From Rotaria sp. Silwood1 (lineage: Eukaryota > Rotifera > Eurotatoria > Philodinida > Philodinidae), in contig CAJNOP010000487.1 of the NCBI GenBank assembly GCA_905250075.1, positions 1 through 64,000 on the forward strand: a stretch of DNA of 64,000 nucleotides, in the 5' to 3' direction. Below, piece by piece: positions 60,642 through 64,000 of this stretch. The notes beneath the pieces are model-generated. The model was not told the origin of the DNA, searched no databases, and worked only from the letters and a program-made list of their open reading frames with translations. How positions within the stretch are numbered: position 1 is the first letter of the stretch; the number at the start of each line of letters is the position of its first letter. Both the position numbers and the translations under genes were made by a program.

Positions 60642-61048
60642 AGGGTGTGGGTGTGGGTATGGGTGCGTGGGTGGGTGTGGGTGTAGGTATGGGTGTGTGC
60701 GGGTACGGGTGTGGGTGTGGGTACGAGTACGGGTACGGGTGTGGGGTGTGGATGTGGGTATGGGTGTGGGTGTAGGTGGGTGTAGGTATGGGTGTGTGTG
60801 GGTGGGTATGGGTGTGTGGGTGGGTGTGGGTGTATGGGTGTAGGTGTGGGTGTGGATGTGTGTAGGTGTGGGTGTGGGTACGGATGTGGTGTGTGAATGT
60901 AGGTATGGGTGTGTGGGTGGGTGGCTGGGTGTGGGTATGGGTGCGTGGGTGGGTGTGGGTGTGGGGTGTGGGTGGGTATGGGTGTTTTGGTGGGTGTGGA
61001 TGTGGATGTGGGTGTGGGTGTAGTAAAGAGAAGATACACACCCACACA
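60642..61048. repeat. Large TGTGGG-type telomere-like array
   Basis: About 380 bp on the plus strand of TGTGGG hexamers with variants TATGGG, TGCGTGGG, TGTAGG and TACGGG. Then the spacer TAGTAAAGAGAAGA and a short inverse tract ACACACCCACACAC. It is the longest of four such arrays here. Overlapping minus-strand frames rich in His, Pro and Thr are artefacts of the repeat. Confidence 0.9.
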
Positions 61049-61199
61049 CTTTTTCTGATTAATCATACTGGAATGACGTGCTATGGCTACTTGAAAACTT
61101 ATCAGCGATACTTGTGAATGAGTCGAATAGTTATATCTGGAATTTTTTTCAAAGAACAACAAATCTCCATTGCTGGCTTCATCCATTTTCAGTGAACTT

Positions 61200-61209
61200 N
61201 NNNNNNNNN
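61200..61209. other. Assembly gap (10 N) at edge of satellite array
   Basis: Ten N characters directly before the 131-bp satellite. The array probably continues or is collapsed here, so copy number is unknown. Confidence 0.9.
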
Positions 61210-61735
61210 TTACGAAAATTTCCTAGTAATTACTGTAATTGCCGAAAATTCTTATAGTTTTTGAGAGTAGGGATGCTTAAGATTATATCTCTATTATAAT
61301 ATCTCTACGACAATAAAAGAAATTATAGAAATTTCCGTAATTGCCAAAGTTTCCTAGTAACTACTGTAATTGCCGAAAATTCTTATGCGTTTTGAGGGTA
61401 GGGATGCTGAAGATTATATCTCTATTATAATATCTCTACGACAATAAAAGAAATTATGGAAATTTTCGAAATTACGAAAATTTCCTAGTAATTACTGTAA
61501 TTGCCGAAAATTCTTATAGTTTTTGAGAGTAGGGATGCTTAAGATTATATCTCTATTACAATATGTCTACGACAATAAAAGAAATTATAGAAATTTCCGT
61601 AATTGCCAAAATTTCCTAGTAATTACTGTAATTGCCGAAAATTCTTATACGTTTTGAGGGTAGGGGTGCTTAAGATTATAGCTCTATTATAATATCTCTA
61701 TGATAAAAAAGAAAATTATAGAAATTTCTTGGTAA
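61210..61735. repeat. 131-bp satellite, four units, dimeric higher-order pattern
   Basis: The landmark GGATGC (GGGTGC in the last unit) recurs at 61271, 61402, 61533 and 61664, a strict period of 131. Units 1 and 3 share TTATAGTTTTTGAGAG, and units 2 and 4 share a CGTTTTGAGGG variant, so the true repeat is a 262-bp dimer. Units contain short inverted motifs around GAAATTTCC/GGCAATTACGG. Confidence 0.9.
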
Positions 61736-62657
61736 TTTCGTCCGTAGGTGCTCTTAGGTTGCGTTATTGCTGATAAATTTCCATCGGTCGATTCGGTATT
61801 TACGGAAATTATCTAGTAATTTGCTGCAATAGTATGGGTGATTGCTGAAGTTTCCGTGAAATTTCTTTTATGTTGTCGTGGTAATTTCCGAAATTTCCAG
61901 GAAGTTTGTTTGTCATTTGTTTGAAATTTGGGAAATTGCGCGGAATTTTCTTTCTGACGGAGTGGTAATTACTGGGTTTTCTCAGAATTTTCTCTTGTTG
62001 TGTACGAGTCTGTGAAGATGCTATGAATGTTGGTTTCGTAATTTCGGAAAATTACTTTTGCGGAAATCTGAACATACCTCAAGAATAGCATAGAAGAACT
62101 TTTGAAAATGTCGCGGAACTTTTCTCCCACACAATATGTCAGCCAAAAAAATCTTTCGAAGTTAGAGTCGAAAAAAAAATTGTTTCCACAAGGCTCTATT
62201 CAGGAATCCAATTATGATCTTCTTCTTTCTTTCTAAATCACATATAATATTTGTCATTCATATGAAAGTATTGAATAATAAAGGATTTCATGAAATTTTT
62301 ATACATCCATTTACATCAGAAATTGAATTCTAATGTCTTTCTCATTTACTTTTCTGCTTTGCTAAAATATTGGTCGAAGATTATTTTGATATTAATTATT
62401 CCATGTATGTCTATGTCAATGATTTTAATAATTACAAGAGTAAAACTGAATCAACACTTATAAATTTCAATTTGAGTCTATACATATTGAAATTATGCTG
62501 AATACTTATAAGTTAACTTATATAATTAAGTTAATTTTTAATGATATATTAAGGTCTTTTAAAAAAAGCAAAATTTAATTTTAATAATAATTTATTGTGA
62601 CAGAAGAAAATTTTATTTATAAAACAAAAAAAAAAGAAAATAAACTTTTTTGAAAAG
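61736..62657. other. Degenerate satellite-like tail and AT-rich spacer
   Basis: To about 62,060 the sequence keeps motifs of the neighbouring satellite (GGAAATTTC, GTAATTTCCG) without regular period, then becomes ordinary AT-rich DNA. No gene recognised. Confidence 0.55.
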
Positions 62658-63629
62658 TTAATTTTTTTTTGAGCAAAATAATAATTTTTCTAATGCATTA
62701 CGAAATATTTTTCCACCAGCTAATGTATATATATAAAATGGTAAAGCACTTTCTAAGAATGGTAAAAGAAGTTCAAATTTATATAAAAAACGATCGAAAT
62801 CATATTCTAATTGTGATTTATATGTATTAAATGTTAATGTAAAATATACTTTATGAATTGCTTGTGGAAAAGTTAATACAATAAGTGAAATAACTTGTAA
62901 TAAAAGCATTCGTCGTAAATAACGATCAAGTTTTTTCCATCGTTGTCTAGTTAATTTTTGCAATATAAAACTTCTCTTATTTAAATGTTGTTTTCGAAGT
63001 ATTTTTTCAGCTTCTTTATAAGTTCGTACTTGACGTATATTTGATATTGTCATTATACCAAATGTTGTCATTGAAATTAAAGGAAATAAAATAGTAAAAC
63101 ATCCATATATTATATCGGTTAAAAGACGACAAGTTGTTGTTTTACCATAACATCTTAATGGTGTATTTATAAGATTTGCTTTATAACAATAAAACATTTG
63201 TATATAAAGAAGAATTGAAATAATACTAATAATTAAAGAACCTTTTTGAGCATTTTTTAATGAACTTAATTGTCGAAATTGAATATTATATGATGATATT
63301 AACCATCGTTCAATAGTTGCTAACATAATTAAACCTAATGCAATTGTTCTTGATGTAAACATAATAAAAGCACGTAATTTACAAAGAATATCATTTGTTG
63401 CTGTTAAATCTAATTGCCAAGTTGATAATATTCTTGGTGGTAAACCAGATAATATTGATATAAGATTAGCAATAGATGAAATTAAAAATAAAAAAACACA
63501 TGGATTTGAACGAATTGATCGTTGTGTTAAAACAAGTATATTAAGACTATTCCCAATAGTGCCAAAGAAGAATATAAATAATGAAAAATAACAAGTTAAT
63601 GGTGCACTTGTTGAATTTAAAGTTTCCAT
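62658..63629 (-). CDS. Rhodopsin-like (class A) orphan GPCR, paralog 3
   Basis: Intronless, 323 aa from METLNSTSAP. The frame opens nine codons upstream at 63656, but this Met matches the paralogs and leaves a glycosylatable NST near the N-terminus. Class A marks: GN at 26-27, Cys83 before TM3, ERW at 107-109 for DRY, Cys160 and Cys167 in the second extracellular loop, FPQ in TM6, and ALPFYIYTLAGG in TM7. The third intracellular loop is long and basic (roughly 200-240; KEAEKILRKQHLNKRSF), longer than usual for short peptide receptors and like GPCR 2. The tail ends SKKN. Ligand unknown. Confidence 0.85.
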   Translation of the reverse strand: METLNSTSAPLTCYFSLFIFFFGTIGNSLNILVLTQRSIRSNPCVFLFLISSIANLISILSGLPPRILSTWQLDLTATNDILCKLRAFIMFTSRTIALGLIMLATIERWLISSYNIQFRQLSSLKNAQKGSLIISIISILLYIQMFYCYKANLINTPLRCYGKTTTCRLLTDIIYGCFTILFPLISMTTFGIMTISNIRQVRTYKEAEKILRKQHLNKRSFILQKLTRQRWKKLDRYLRRMLLLQVISLIVLTFPQAIHKVYFTLTFNTYKSQLEYDFDRFLYKFELLLPFLESALPFYIYTLAGGKIFRNALEKLLFCSKKN

Positions 63630-64000
63630 TATATAAGTATATATTGATAATACCATGATATTATAAATAGAAAATATGAATTACATTAATATTCAACTTT
63701 ATGCCATGTTGTCATTTTCTACAATTATTAATTATAAGTAGAATTAGAGTAATTTCCGTTTGTTTTCATCCCACACATTTTTCTGCATGATGAAATAAAT
63801 ATTAACAGTACTTAAAATATTACACATCATTGTGATCAAATTTATAAGAAGAGACTTATCTTTTTTTTTCAAATTTCATTTCCAGTTAGTTACAGATTTA
63901 CTTTTTAAATAAAAAGAATAAAATGTGTTTTTTTTTTTATACAATTATGCCAATTGCTGTGCGACAGCTGTTACATTATTGAATTATTTACTTTCAAGTC
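63630..64000. other. Right-edge flank
   Basis: 5' flank of GPCR paralog 3. AT-rich, nothing recognised. Confidence 0.5.

Noticed and set aside
60587..61186. Long minus-strand frames rich in His, Pro and Thr (and Gly/Trp/Val frames on the other strand)
   Set aside because: They are translations of the TGTGGG/CCCACA array, open in several frames at once. The same applies to frames at 55733-56114 and 56808-57081.
1..64000. CRISPR arrays, bacterial operons, Shine-Dalgarno sites, prophage
   Set aside because: Introns, an initiator tRNA of eukaryotic type and animal domain architectures show a eukaryotic nuclear sequence; no regularly spaced repeat-spacer array is present.

Overview
The window looks like nuclear DNA of a bdelloid rotifer, probably a Rotaria-type genome. 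The DNA is very AT-rich. Introns are short (56-170 bp) with GT-AG ends, and one canonical eukaryotic initiator tRNA-Met is present. The gene content is typical of bdelloid expansions: intronless rhodopsin-type GPCR paralogs, arginine-type ADP-ribosyltransferases (ART) fused to leucine-rich or ankyrin repeats, B-box/SPRY-like genes, and an amine oxidase of fungal/bacterial MAO-N type. G-rich arrays built on TGTGGG, which I recall as the reported bdelloid telomere hexamer, point the same way. The species assignment is inference; no marker gene settles it.

Layout. 1-1.2 kb: 3' part of a three-exon membrane J-domain gene (minus), running off the left edge. 5.7-6.7 kb: GPCR 1, then about 10.7 kb with no convincing gene but with a long imperfect inverted repeat at 10.57-11.25 kb. 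17.4-18.3 kb: GPCR 2. 20-24.4 kb: two B-box/SPRY-like genes in divergent orientation, with a 21-C homopolymer between them. 26.5-28.1 kb: a three-exon thioredoxin-fold (WCGPC) plus ZZ zinc-finger gene. 29.3-30.6 kb: an ankyrin-ART gene. 32.7-33.7 kb: a foldback element flanked by TA. 35-36.4 kb: flavin amine oxidase. 37.7-38.5 kb: LRR protein. 39.2 kb: tRNA-iMet. 39.8-42.2 kb: two more B-box/SPRY-like genes in tandem. 44.7-46.2 and 50.3-51.8 kb: tandemly duplicated ART-LRR genes. The first is broken only by what looks like an assembly gap; the second has lost the conserved NAD-binding arginine.

55.2-62 kb is different in kind. It is GC-richer and repeat-dense, with four TGTGGG-type arrays (three as G-rich/C-rich inverted pairs), two foldback elements with perfect 8-bp target-site duplications (hAT-like), a degenerate tRNA-like sequence, a 63-bp tandem repeat and a 131-bp satellite with a sequencing gap. 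A small intronless ETS transcription factor gene sits inside it at 59.5 kb. GPCR 3 closes the window at 62.7-63.6 kb.

Functionally the genes do not form a pathway. Themes are chemosensory or peptide signalling (three GPCRs), TRIM-like or other protein-interaction genes under apparent diversification (four B-box/SPRY-like genes), NAD-dependent protein modification (three ART genes, one a probable pseudoenzyme), redox (thioredoxin-ZZ, amine oxidase), protein folding (J-protein) and transcription (ETS). The most interesting signals are the ART pseudoenzyme copy, the mosaic conservation of the B-box/SPRY-like pair, and the telomere-like/foldback repeat island.
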